A DNA stretch of 64,000 bases from Haloprofundus marisrubri (GTDB lineage: Archaea > Halobacteriota > Halobacteria > Halobacteriales > Haloferacaceae): assembly GCF_001469955.1 (NCBI RefSeq), contig NZ_LOPU01000018.1, forward strand, positions 374,001 through 438,000. Reading direction: 5' to 3'. A model generated the notes under the pieces. The model was not told the DNA's origin. It saw only the letters and a program-made list of their open reading frames with translations, and searched no databases. Of the stretch, positions 26,717-34,519 are shown piece after piece. The position numbers were made by a program, and so were the translations under genes. Each line of letters opens with the position of its first letter. Positions within the stretch are counted from its first letter, which is position 1.

Positions 26717-27210
26717 GTCGGCGCGAAACGACGCCATCGTCCCGCGACGAACGCGCGCAGACGACACAGGACTTCGCCATCGGTGTCAGCGTCTTTCTGC
26801 TCACCGTCGTGTTCGTGCTCGCGTACGTTCCGGGGACGCTCGCACCGCTCACCGCGAGCGTCGACGACGGCGTGAACGAGCAGGCCGAGCGAACGGCGAC
26901 GTATCTCGTCTCCGACCTCTCTCGGGACGGCTACGCGCTTCGATTGAACGAGAGTGAGCGTGAGGCGTTCTTCGAGGCGAACGCTGGGTCCGGAGTTCTC
27001 GTCGAGAACGTCAGCCTCCAGTCGACCGTCGAGGCGAACGTCAGCATCGAGCAGTTGGACGGGTCGCCCGTGAGTAGTGCGGCGACGACGTCGACCGGCG
27101 ACGAGTACCGAAATCAGTCGGGGGCACTCGCAACGCGTCTCGTCGAACTCCGCCTCCCGGAGCACGACGACGAGTGGCGTCTCTACCGCCTCACGGTGAG
27201 GGTGTGGTGA
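26713..27210 (+). CDS. Pilin-like protein 1 (DUF7287-like)
   Basis: A 165-residue protein with the ATG at 26713 overlapping the previous stop. A charged N terminus ending ERAQTTQDFAIG leads into one hydrophobic helix (VSVFLLTVVFVLAYVPGTL), the layout of archaeal type IV pilin-like proteins. The rest is an extracytoplasmic domain with N-x-S/T sequons and the C-terminal strand WRLYRLTVRVW. I recall DUF7287 for this family. It is a probable minor pilin or pseudopilin. Confidence 0.75.
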   Translation: MSRRETTPSSRDERAQTTQDFAIGVSVFLLTVVFVLAYVPGTLAPLTASVDDGVNEQAERTATYLVSDLSRDGYALRLNESEREAFFEANAGSGVLVENVSLQSTVEANVSIEQLDGSPVSSAATTSTGDEYRNQSGALATRLVELRLPEHDDEWRLYRLTVRVW

Positions 27211-27211
27211 G

Positions 27212-27844
27212 ATGCGTCCGGACCGAGACCGAGCGCAGTCGTTCACGCTCGAAGGGTTCGTCGGCGCTATCGTCATCCTTACCGCCGTCTTGTTCGCCAC
27301 GCAGTCTATCGTCGTCACGCCCGGCGCGGACGGCGAGTCCGACAGCGCGACCCGCGACCGACTCCAGCAGGAAGCGACCGACGTTCTCGTCGCAACCGCC
27401 GACCGCGAGCGTCGCGACCTCTCGTACGTCGTCCGGTACTGGGACCCCGACGAACGCCGGTTCTCCGGTGCCATCGACAGAACCGTCGGCTACGGCACCG
27501 CGGGCGCGCCGAACGAACTGTTCGGCGACGCACTCGGGCAGGCGTTCGGCGCACGGGGCTACTCGTACAACGTCGAACTGTTCTACCGAAACGCGACGAC
27601 CGCCCGGCAGACAGAGCGAGAAGTGCTCGTCTGGATGGGGTCGCCGAACGCCGACGCCGTCTCCGCGAGTCACCCGGTGACACTGTACGACGACATGACG
27701 CTCACAGCCAGAACCGCCGGCACGCAGAAACTCGAATCGTACGACGACGACCCCGCAGGCTCCGAGCGGTTCTACCCGATTGCGGACGCCGCGCCCGAGA
27801 GTCCCGTCTACAACGTCGTGGAGGTGCGACTGACCGTATGGTGA
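27212..27844 (+). CDS. Pilin-like protein 2 (DUF7288-like)
   Basis: A 210-residue protein beginning one base after the previous stop. RAQSFTLEGFVGAIVILTAV is the N-terminal charged-to-hydrophobic transition: a positively charged start, then a membrane helix to about residue 38. The mature region has DLSYVVRYWDPDERRF and GYSYNVELFYRN, and ends YNVVEVRLTVW. The terminal V/L-R-L-T-V-W resembles that of pilin-like protein 1, suggesting homologous folds. Family name DUF7288 is from memory. Confidence 0.75.
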   Translation: MRPDRDRAQSFTLEGFVGAIVILTAVLFATQSIVVTPGADGESDSATRDRLQQEATDVLVATADRERRDLSYVVRYWDPDERRFSGAIDRTVGYGTAGAPNELFGDALGQAFGARGYSYNVELFYRNATTARQTEREVLVWMGSPNADAVSASHPVTLYDDMTLTARTAGTQKLESYDDDPAGSERFYPIADAAPESPVYNVVEVRLTVW

Positions 27845-28803
27845 GCCGTCTTCGTCTCCCGAAAGACGGCGGCGACGCCAGTCGTGACCGCGGCCAACTC
27901 ATCCTCATCGGCAGCGTCGCCGTCGCGTTCATCGTTCTCGGGATGGTGGTCGTCGCCAACGCGGCCATCACGACCGACACCGTCTCGCGGGGCGGACTCG
28001 ACGAACAGCACACCGCGGCGACGTTCGACCGCGAAGTCGAACGCAACACCCGCTCGCTGTTGCTGTACGTCAATCACGGCTCCGTCTACTCGACTGAACC
28101 GTCGCTTCGAGACAGCGCCGCCGCCAACTACACCACCTACGGCGACCTGCTCGCGGAGTCGTACGGGACGACACGGCCCGCGGCGGTGAACCTCACGTAC
28201 CACGGAGCCAACGCGACCGGAACGCGCGTCGTCCAGCGCGACGACGGTGCGTTCGACGACGCGCCGATGTCGTCGAAACGGTCCGTCGGCTGGTTCGTCC
28301 TCAACCTCAACACGTCGAGCTTCGAGGGCGACGACGACCTGACCGTGGTCGTCACCGACGCGAACGACGACGAGGCCAGACTCCACATTCAGAAGAACCG
28401 CTCGAACGGCCAGACCGTGGACGCACTCGACGTTCGAACGGATTTGCCCGGCACGGCGAACGACACCCCTAAGCAGCAGTGTATCGCCGCCGACGATAGA
28501 GTGCTTCTCGACGTGCTCGACGGCCGCTCGCTCGGCGGCAGTTGCACGTTCAACGCGACGCAGGCGCTCGACGGCCCGTACGAAATCTCGTTCGAGGACG
28601 GCGACGACGTCCGCGGGACGTACTCGATAGTTCACGACGGCGGCCCGTCGTCGAACCCGGCGTGTGAGGCCACACGCGTGACGAAAGTCAACCCCTGTTC
28701 GTCGCCCGCCGTCTGGGAGGCCGATATTTCGGCGAGCTACCTCTCCGACGGCGTCCAGTACCGAACCAGACAGAACGTTACCATCTACGATACAGCACGA
28801 TGA
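27838..28803 (+). CDS. Pilin-like protein 3 (DUF7261-like)
   Basis: A 321-residue protein whose ATG overlaps the previous gene by seven bases. DRGQLILIGSVAVAFIVLGM at about residues 17-36 is the membrane helix after a polar start, as in pilin-like proteins. The extracytoplasmic part has several N-x-T sequons (for example ANYTTYGD, LNTSSFEGDDD). It also has four cysteines (QQCIAADD, GGSCTFNAT, NPACEATR and NPCSSPAV) that could form disulfides. The role within the filament is unknown. It is coupled to both neighbours by overlap. Confidence 0.75.
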   Translation: MVSRLRLPKDGGDASRDRGQLILIGSVAVAFIVLGMVVVANAAITTDTVSRGGLDEQHTAATFDREVERNTRSLLLYVNHGSVYSTEPSLRDSAAANYTTYGDLLAESYGTTRPAAVNLTYHGANATGTRVVQRDDGAFDDAPMSSKRSVGWFVLNLNTSSFEGDDDLTVVVTDANDDEARLHIQKNRSNGQTVDALDVRTDLPGTANDTPKQQCIAADDRVLLDVLDGRSLGGSCTFNATQALDGPYEISFEDGDDVRGTYSIVHDGGPSSNPACEATRVTKVNPCSSPAVWEADISASYLSDGVQYRTRQNVTIYDTAR

Positions 28804-30572
28804 ACGCCGAATTTATCGCGGACCGACGCGGCGTCTCGGTGACGGTCAACTACGTACTCGCGCTGGGGATTCTGGCAATCCTCGTCTCCGGGCTGATGGT
28901 CGGTGCGGGTGGCTATCTCGACGACCAGCGTCGGGCAACGACACACGACGAACTCGAAACCATCGGCAACCGACTCGCAGCGCAGGTCGCACAGACCGAC
29001 AGTCTCAGCCGTGGCGGCGGCGAGATGTCGGTCCACGTCGAGAGACAGCAACGCGTCGCAAGCGGAAACTATCGCGTCGAACTCCGCAACGGTGACACCT
29101 GTTCGTCGCCGTCGGCCGACGCCTGTCTCCATCTGCGAGCGCCCGCCTCCGACGTCTCGGTTCGCGTTCCGGTCCAAAACGAGACGGCGTTCACGCTCAC
29201 GCGCGACGGTGACGCGTGGGTGCTCTCACCCGAGCGGACTGAGTCGGTGAGCAGTACGGCGAGTCGGACCGACCTCTCGGTGCAACCGAACATCGGCGTC
29301 GGCCGCGATGTGCGCGCGGAGTCGACGAGCGGCGACGCCGTCGACCCCCGAAACCGCGACCCGATTGCTGGATTCACCTTCGACCCCGGCGTCCCGACGC
29401 TCGGCGAGGAAATCGCGTTCCAGAACGACACGAACGACCTCGACGGCCGGGTCGACAGCTACGAGTGGAACTTCGGCGACGGGTCGCCGAACGAGAGCGG
29501 GCCGACCGTCTCGCACACCTACGACGACCCCGGCAAGTACGACGTGACGCTGACCATCACCGACGACCAGGGCGCGACCGACACCATCACGAAGCGCGTC
29601 AGCGTCTCCGGAGTCGTCTACGAGGGTGACGCCGAAGCGGTCGACCACGACGGCGACGGCGACGACGGCGGCGTCGAGTTCTCGCTCACGAACCAGTTCG
29701 ACGCGGACACCCACGACGTCGACGACGACGAAGTCGAACTGACGGAGATGCTCGTCGACCCCGACTCGCCCGCACTCGACGAACTCGACGAAGGCTCCGG
29801 GTCGTACGGAAGCGAGATAATCGTCGACGCCGACGAGCGAGACGGCTACGTCGACTACGACCGCGGCGTCGATGTCGCCGCCGGCGGCCTCGTCGTCGAC
29901 TTCGACGACCCTCGTGGGGACGTCTCGGGAACGGACGTTATCGGAACGGGCGCGAACCCCGAACTGAGCAGTGGGAGTTCGGCGACGGTCGTTCTCTCTG
30001 AGTTCCAGAACGTCGCCGACGTGACCGGCGAACCCATCAGCGTGACCGTTCGCTACGAGGTCGACGGCGACCGGTACGCGACGCAGTTCGTGCTGACGCC
30101 GTCGACGACGCCAGTCGGCAGCGACGGAAGCGTCGAGTACGCGATCAACGCCGGCGGTGGGAGCTACACCGCCGACGACGGCGTCACGTACGCCGCCGAC
30201 AGCAACACCGAGGGTTCGGTGTCGACGACGACCGACGGTATCTCGGGGACGACCGACGACGAACTGTATCGGAGCGAACGCTACGGCGAGTTCGGCTACG
30301 ACGTCCCCGTCGACGACGGGACGTACGAAGTCACGCTCCAGTTCGCCGAAATTTTCCACACCGGCGACGGCGACCGACAGTTCGACGTCGCACTCGAAGG
30401 CACCGAGGTCGTCAGCAACCTCGACGTGCACGCCGAAGTCGGCCACGACCGGGCGTACGAGGTGACTCGGACGGTGACGGTCACCGACGGCGAGTTGAAC
30501 GTCGAGTTCGACACCGACGTCGACAACGCGAAACTGAGCGCCCTCGTGGTGCGGGAGGTGAGCGACGAATGA
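28800..30572 (+). CDS. Pilin-like protein 4 with PKD and malectin domains
   Basis: A 590-residue protein with the ATG overlapping the previous stop. Residues 1-40 are a pilin-type start (RGVSVTVNYVLALGILAILV). A DUF7266-like domain runs to about residue 180 with C101 and C109. Residues 188-270 are a PKD domain (YEWNFGDGSPNESGPTVSHT, then DVTLTITDDQGATDT). An Asp-rich domain fills about 275-435, and residues 445-586 match malectin (YAINAGGGSY, LYRSERYGEFGYDVPV, YEVTLQFAEIFH). Malectins bind carbohydrates, so this is likely a glycan-binding adhesin subunit of the filament. The domain mix is unusual for the operon, and the binding target is inference. Confidence 0.85.
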   Translation: MNAEFIADRRGVSVTVNYVLALGILAILVSGLMVGAGGYLDDQRRATTHDELETIGNRLAAQVAQTDSLSRGGGEMSVHVERQQRVASGNYRVELRNGDTCSSPSADACLHLRAPASDVSVRVPVQNETAFTLTRDGDAWVLSPERTESVSSTASRTDLSVQPNIGVGRDVRAESTSGDAVDPRNRDPIAGFTFDPGVPTLGEEIAFQNDTNDLDGRVDSYEWNFGDGSPNESGPTVSHTYDDPGKYDVTLTITDDQGATDTITKRVSVSGVVYEGDAEAVDHDGDGDDGGVEFSLTNQFDADTHDVDDDEVELTEMLVDPDSPALDELDEGSGSYGSEIIVDADERDGYVDYDRGVDVAAGGLVVDFDDPRGDVSGTDVIGTGANPELSSGSSATVVLSEFQNVADVTGEPISVTVRYEVDGDRYATQFVLTPSTTPVGSDGSVEYAINAGGGSYTADDGVTYAADSNTEGSVSTTTDGISGTTDDELYRSERYGEFGYDVPVDDGTYEVTLQFAEIFHTGDGDRQFDVALEGTEVVSNLDVHAEVGHDRAYEVTRTVTVTDGELNVEFDTDVDNAKLSALVVREVSDE

Positions 30573-31294
30573 GCGACTCCCGAGCCATGAGCGACGTGGT
30601 GGGGTTCGTTCTCATCTTCGCTATCGTCGTCACCTCCGTGGGCGTCGTCACGACGTTCGGCGTCGGCGCACTCGTCGACTTCCGCGACGCGGAGGCGGGC
30701 AACAACGCCGAACGCGGGATGGTGGCCGTCGCCGACGCCATGGACGAGGTCGACCGGGGTCGCAGTCCGGCCCGCTCTGCGGAACTCACCGTCGACCGTG
30801 GGACCATCGGCATCTCCGACGGCGTCTCCTTCCGGGTCCGCTACTCGAACGCGTCGACCACGTACGAGGAGACATATCAGACGAACGCGCTCGTCTACCG
30901 CCTCGACGGGACGAACGTCGCCTACGAGAGCGGGGCCGTCATCCGCTCCGGTGGCGACTCGTCGGCGCTCTCGTCGTCACCGTCGCTTCGATGTAGCGAC
31001 GACGCCGCCGTGGTTTCACTCGTTCGCGTGCGCGCCCGCGGCCCATCGAGCGTCCGAGGCGACACGGTCCGTATCGAGATGCGCCATCAGTCGTCGCAAC
31101 TGCTGTTCCCGCAGACGAACCTCAGTGACGCGGGCGTGACCGTCGAAGCCACGTCGCCTCGGCAGGATAGCTGGACGCAGTACTTCGAGCAAGCAGATGG
31201 GTGGCAAAGCGACGGACCGGGGACCGGCGTCTGCGAGGGTGTCGACCGTGTCGTCGTCCGGCAGACGACAATCTCCGTTAGATTCGTGACCTGA
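30569..31294 (+). CDS. Pilin-like protein 5 (DUF7289-like)
   Basis: A 241-residue protein whose ATG overlaps the previous stop. SRAMSDVVGFVLIFAIVVTS at residues 3-22 is close to the archaeal class III pilin start seen in haloarchaea. The extracytoplasmic region includes VAYESGAVIRSGG, WTQYFEQADGW and the ending VVVRQTTISVRFVT. The vWA protein encoded convergently (31319-33538) has a matching N-terminal module, so the two are paralogous there. Last gene of the operon, 24 bases from the convergent stop. Confidence 0.78.
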   Translation: MSDSRAMSDVVGFVLIFAIVVTSVGVVTTFGVGALVDFRDAEAGNNAERGMVAVADAMDEVDRGRSPARSAELTVDRGTIGISDGVSFRVRYSNASTTYEETYQTNALVYRLDGTNVAYESGAVIRSGGDSSALSSSPSLRCSDDAAVVSLVRVRARGPSSVRGDTVRIEMRHQSSQLLFPQTNLSDAGVTVEATSPRQDSWTQYFEQADGWQSDGPGTGVCEGVDRVVVRQTTISVRFVT

Positions 31295-31318
31295 GCGCGA
31301 AGATGAGTTTTGGGCTGC

Positions 31319-33538
31319 TTACGAGACGTCGGTTTCGACGACGTTCACGTCGATGATTTCGGAGGCCGTCGAGTCGGTGCTGCGCCCGACTTCGTACAGC
31401 ATGACGAGTCGTTGTCTGACTCCCTCTTCGGTGCCGAAGTCGTAGACGATGACCGCTTCGTTGCTCGCGAGGTCGAACCGGTCGCCGTCGAGCAGCGACT
31501 CGTCGTCGGGTCGGACGAGCGTGTCGTCTCTGAGGTCTCCCTTCCACCACGCCGACGACTCGTCGAGCAGCGGTGCCGCGGAGTCACCGTCGAGGTAGAT
31601 TTTCTTCTCCGAGGGCGGGCGTTCGGTTCGCGTCGACTCGTCGATGTCGACGCAGCGAATCTCGGCGAGGTCACCGAGCGTGTCGTTCTGGTGGACGATA
31701 GCCGTCGACTCGTACTCCTCGCACTCGTAGGTCACGGCACGAATGTCGGTGAGGTCACCGTCGTCGGTCTGCATCGAGAGCGCAAACGGCGGTGCCGTCG
31801 GGTCGTTGACGTTGTACTCGCCGTTGGCCGCGGCGACGTACTCGCGTTCGCCGCCGAACGTCGGTTGGTACGTCGTCGCCCCGACGCCGGTGTCGAGGGC
31901 GACGGGTTCGTTGACGATGACTTTCGTCTCCGAAATCGTGGCGAACACCTCTTCGAACACCGCGTCGAGGTCGTTCGCGCTCTCGGCGAAGTGGTACGTC
32001 CCGCCGGTTTGGGTGGCGACCTGCTTCAGTTTCTCCTCGTCGGCCGAACCGAAGCCGATGGTGTGGATGGTTACGTCGTTGTCCGCGGCGATTCTGGCTT
32101 CTTCGAGCGGGTCGCGCGCGCCGTTGCTATCCTGCCCGTCGCTGAGGAGGATGACGACCTTCTTTCTGGAGTTGTTGCTCTTGAGGTCCAAGATGGCGTT
32201 GGCCTTCTCCAACCCGGTTGCGCTCTCGGTGCCGCCGCCGGTGACGAGGCCGTCGATACTCCCGTTGACGCCGGCGTCGCCGAACTCGTTCGAGATGTAC
32301 GTCCCCTCGTCGGTGACGACGAACCGTGTCTGCTCGGCGTTTGCGAACCCGACGACGCCGGCACGGTCGGTCGTCGTGTTCAACTGGCCGACGAACGACT
32401 TCGCCGCCTGCTTCGCTTTGTCCATCTTGTTCACACAGCCCGGATGTCGGTAGTTCTCGTAGGCGCGCCCGTTGTACCAGTAGTACTCCTGTCGCGACCC
32501 CCCGAAGCGGTGACAGCTATCGGCGTCGGAGTCGCCGTCGGCCTCCCAGTCCATCGACCCGGACTCGTCGACGACGAACACCACGTCGAGCGGTTCCCGG
32601 TAGACGACGTCGCCGTCGAACGTCGTTACGTGGCTTCGCTGGACGCCTTCACCGAGCGGTCGGCCAATCGCCGTGTACTCGTTGCCGGCGTTCTTGTCGA
32701 CGGTAATCGTGCCTGCGGCCCTGTCGACCGTCGTCTTCGAGGGGTCCGAGAGGTCGACGACCCTGTTCTTCTCGTCGTCGACCGACTGCGGCAGGTCGTC
32801 TTGCGCGAGGTGAACGCTTGCCGTCTCCGCGTCGTCGTCGACGGTCACGCTCTTGCCGGACTGCGACTGGAGGTAGTTCGCCCACGCCTGGTAGAACTCG
32901 CTTTGGACCGTAATCGTCACCGAGTTCGGCCGGTGACAGCCGTTTGCCCGGTCGAACAGCGCCGACTCGATATCGGCGGTTCTCGACGCAGAGGCGTCCG
33001 TTCGCTCGGTGAACTGTATCTCCCGGCCGGTGAGTCGGCCGTTCATCTCGACGACGGTGAGGTCGACGGTGCCGTTGCTGATGTGCAGTGCGGGCGGTGA
33101 GCGCATCGAACTGCTCGCGCCACTCGTCGATTTCTGCCAGACGCCGCCGCCTTCGTACGCGAGTATCTGTCCGTTGCGTTCGTACTGTAGCGAGTCCAGC
33201 GGCACCCGTGCCTGACAGACGCCGCCGTTGACTTCGACGTCGACGTATCCGGCGTCACCGCCGTTGACGAGCGTCACGTCGTTGTACTGTGACCGCGTGG
33301 CGACGAATCGCGCGGAGTCCACGTCGGCGCTGGTGAGCGAACTCAGACGACTGTCGACTTCGCTTGCGGCCAGTTGTGCCACCTCTTGGTCGCTCTGGGA
33401 GGTCAGTGAGTCCATTGCCGTTCCGCCCGCGAACGCGACGGCGACGGCACCGGCGGCGACCATCCCCGTCAGCAAGATGTACCCCACGACTTCGGACACC
33501 GCACGCTCGTGAGTCCGTTCACTCCCCCCTCGTTTCAT
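31319..33538 (-). CDS. Pilin-like protein with von Willebrand A domain
   Basis: A 739-residue protein with ATG at 33538. Residues 12-40 are a pilin-type start (RAVSEVVGYILLTGMVAAGA). A DUF7289-like module runs to about residue 225 (ILAYEGGGVW, QAWANYLQSQ). The vWA domain spans about 317-535, with the MIDAS residues in DESGSM (D324, S326, S328), TESATGL and LLSDGQD (D467). A Cys-bounded, Tyr/Trp-rich insertion (C342-C368) sits right after the MIDAS. The remaining 200 residues are beta-rich with Cys in YECEEYE and RCVDID. A metal-dependent adhesin at a filament tip is a reasonable inference. It is convergent with the pilin operon. Confidence 0.88.
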   Translation of the reverse strand: MKRGGSERTHERAVSEVVGYILLTGMVAAGAVAVAFAGGTAMDSLTSQSDQEVAQLAASEVDSRLSSLTSADVDSARFVATRSQYNDVTLVNGGDAGYVDVEVNGGVCQARVPLDSLQYERNGQILAYEGGGVWQKSTSGASSSMRSPPALHISNGTVDLTVVEMNGRLTGREIQFTERTDASASRTADIESALFDRANGCHRPNSVTITVQSEFYQAWANYLQSQSGKSVTVDDDAETASVHLAQDDLPQSVDDEKNRVVDLSDPSKTTVDRAAGTITVDKNAGNEYTAIGRPLGEGVQRSHVTTFDGDVVYREPLDVVFVVDESGSMDWEADGDSDADSCHRFGGSRQEYYWYNGRAYENYRHPGCVNKMDKAKQAAKSFVGQLNTTTDRAGVVGFANAEQTRFVVTDEGTYISNEFGDAGVNGSIDGLVTGGGTESATGLEKANAILDLKSNNSRKKVVILLSDGQDSNGARDPLEEARIAADNDVTIHTIGFGSADEEKLKQVATQTGGTYHFAESANDLDAVFEEVFATISETKVIVNEPVALDTGVGATTYQPTFGGEREYVAAANGEYNVNDPTAPPFALSMQTDDGDLTDIRAVTYECEEYESTAIVHQNDTLGDLAEIRCVDIDESTRTERPPSEKKIYLDGDSAAPLLDESSAWWKGDLRDDTLVRPDDESLLDGDRFDLASNEAVIVYDFGTEEGVRQRLVMLYEVGRSTDSTASEIIDVNVVETDVS

Positions 33539-33553
33539 GCGTCGCTAACTCGC

Positions 33554-33581
33554 CTTCACTGAAATAAATATATCGGTGAAG
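33554..33581 (-). promoter_or_regulatory. TATA box within an inverted repeat before the vWA gene
   Basis: CTTCAC (33554-33559) and GTGAAG (33576-33581) form an inverted repeat. Between them is an AT block of 16 bases read on the minus strand as GATATATTTATTT, about 30 bases before the ATG at 33538. A regulator bound here would cover the TATA box. Confidence 0.55.
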
Positions 33582-33619
33582 CAGAAATTATTTTCAACTG
33601 AACAGCAGGATGGAGCCGT

Positions 33620-34297
33620 TCAGTCGGCCTCGTCCCACGTCACCTCGACGGCGACTTCGTTTCGCCGCATGAACGGCGGCGTGTACGGGTCGTTGTACTG
33701 CAGGAGGTGCGGTTCACCCAAGGGTTCGACGCCCGCGTCGTCGAGTCCGTCGAGGAGTTTCTCTCGCTGGCGTCGCACCCGGCTGTCGGTCGCAAACCAC
33801 GAAAACTGGCGGACGGCGACAGTTCGAGACGGTTCGACGACGAGTCTCACTTGCGAGTTCGTCGGCGTCGGCGCGGTGGCGGGGGTGTAGTCGGCGGGGA
33901 GGTAGAACGCCATCGTCACCCGCCCCCGTTCGTCGTCGGTGCGGACCGGTGCGGTCATCGACACTTGTTCGCTCTCTTCGGTCCGAACTGGCGTCGTCAT
34001 CGACAGTTCCTCACCGGATTTGTCGGTGGCGACGGGTGTTGTCATCGACACCTCCTCGCCGACAGTGTTCGCGCCCGCGATGTAGCGGAACAGTCGGCGG
34101 AACGCCGTCTCCTCGTCGTCGGCCGCCGTCTCGACGAGCACCGCCTGCGGATACCGACGTATCTCCACGTCGCCGTACTCCGCGACTGTCTCGTACGGAA
34201 CCCGTTCGGCGCTGTACGTGGAGTAGACGCCCCACCCAGTCCAGAGTGCGAGTGCGCCACCGGCGGCGGCGAGCAGTTGTTTCGTCGTTCGTCGCAT
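33620..34297 (-). CDS. SOUL haem-binding-type protein
   Basis: A 225-residue protein from the ATG at 34297. The upstream in-frame extension is the antisense of the GntP gene and is discarded. One N-terminal hydrophobic helix (LLAAAGGALALWTGWGVY) precedes the SOUL/HEBP domain: VPYETVAEYGDVEIRRYPQ, EEVSMTTPVAT, EQVSMTAPVRT and VTMAFYLPADYT. The repeated VSMTTPV segments are the family mark. Known members bind haem or tetrapyrroles weakly; here it would be membrane-tethered. It is divergent from the GntP permease gene. Confidence 0.9.
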   Translation of the reverse strand: MRRTTKQLLAAAGGALALWTGWGVYSTYSAERVPYETVAEYGDVEIRRYPQAVLVETAADDEETAFRRLFRYIAGANTVGEEVSMTTPVATDKSGEELSMTTPVRTEESEQVSMTAPVRTDDERGRVTMAFYLPADYTPATAPTPTNSQVRLVVEPSRTVAVRQFSWFATDSRVRRQREKLLDGLDDAGVEPLGEPHLLQYNDPYTPPFMRRNEVAVEVTWDEAD

Positions 34298-34519
34298 ACG
34301 GAGTACAGGGCGGCGAACGGGAAAAGCGAGGCGGCGACGGACTCGTAGCCGACAGACTGATTCGTCTCGTGGCGGAGCGACTGCGGTGGCTGTACTCGAA
34401 GTACCAACTGTAGAAATAAATAAGAAAACACACATCTTCCGGATTATAATTAATTTTGTTCGAAAAAACTGCGTATTTCCACAGGATTCATACTGAACGA
34501 TACACCACGTGTAGGAACA

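Noticed and set aside
29226-30446. 406-residue frame antisense to the malectin-bearing pilin-like gene
   Set aside because: Shadow frame produced by the GAC/GTC-rich coding strand.
31310-33100. 596-residue open frame on the plus strand
   Set aside because: It is the antisense of the vWA gene. The composition (Arg/Val-rich, no recognisable motif) is that of a GC-rich shadow frame.
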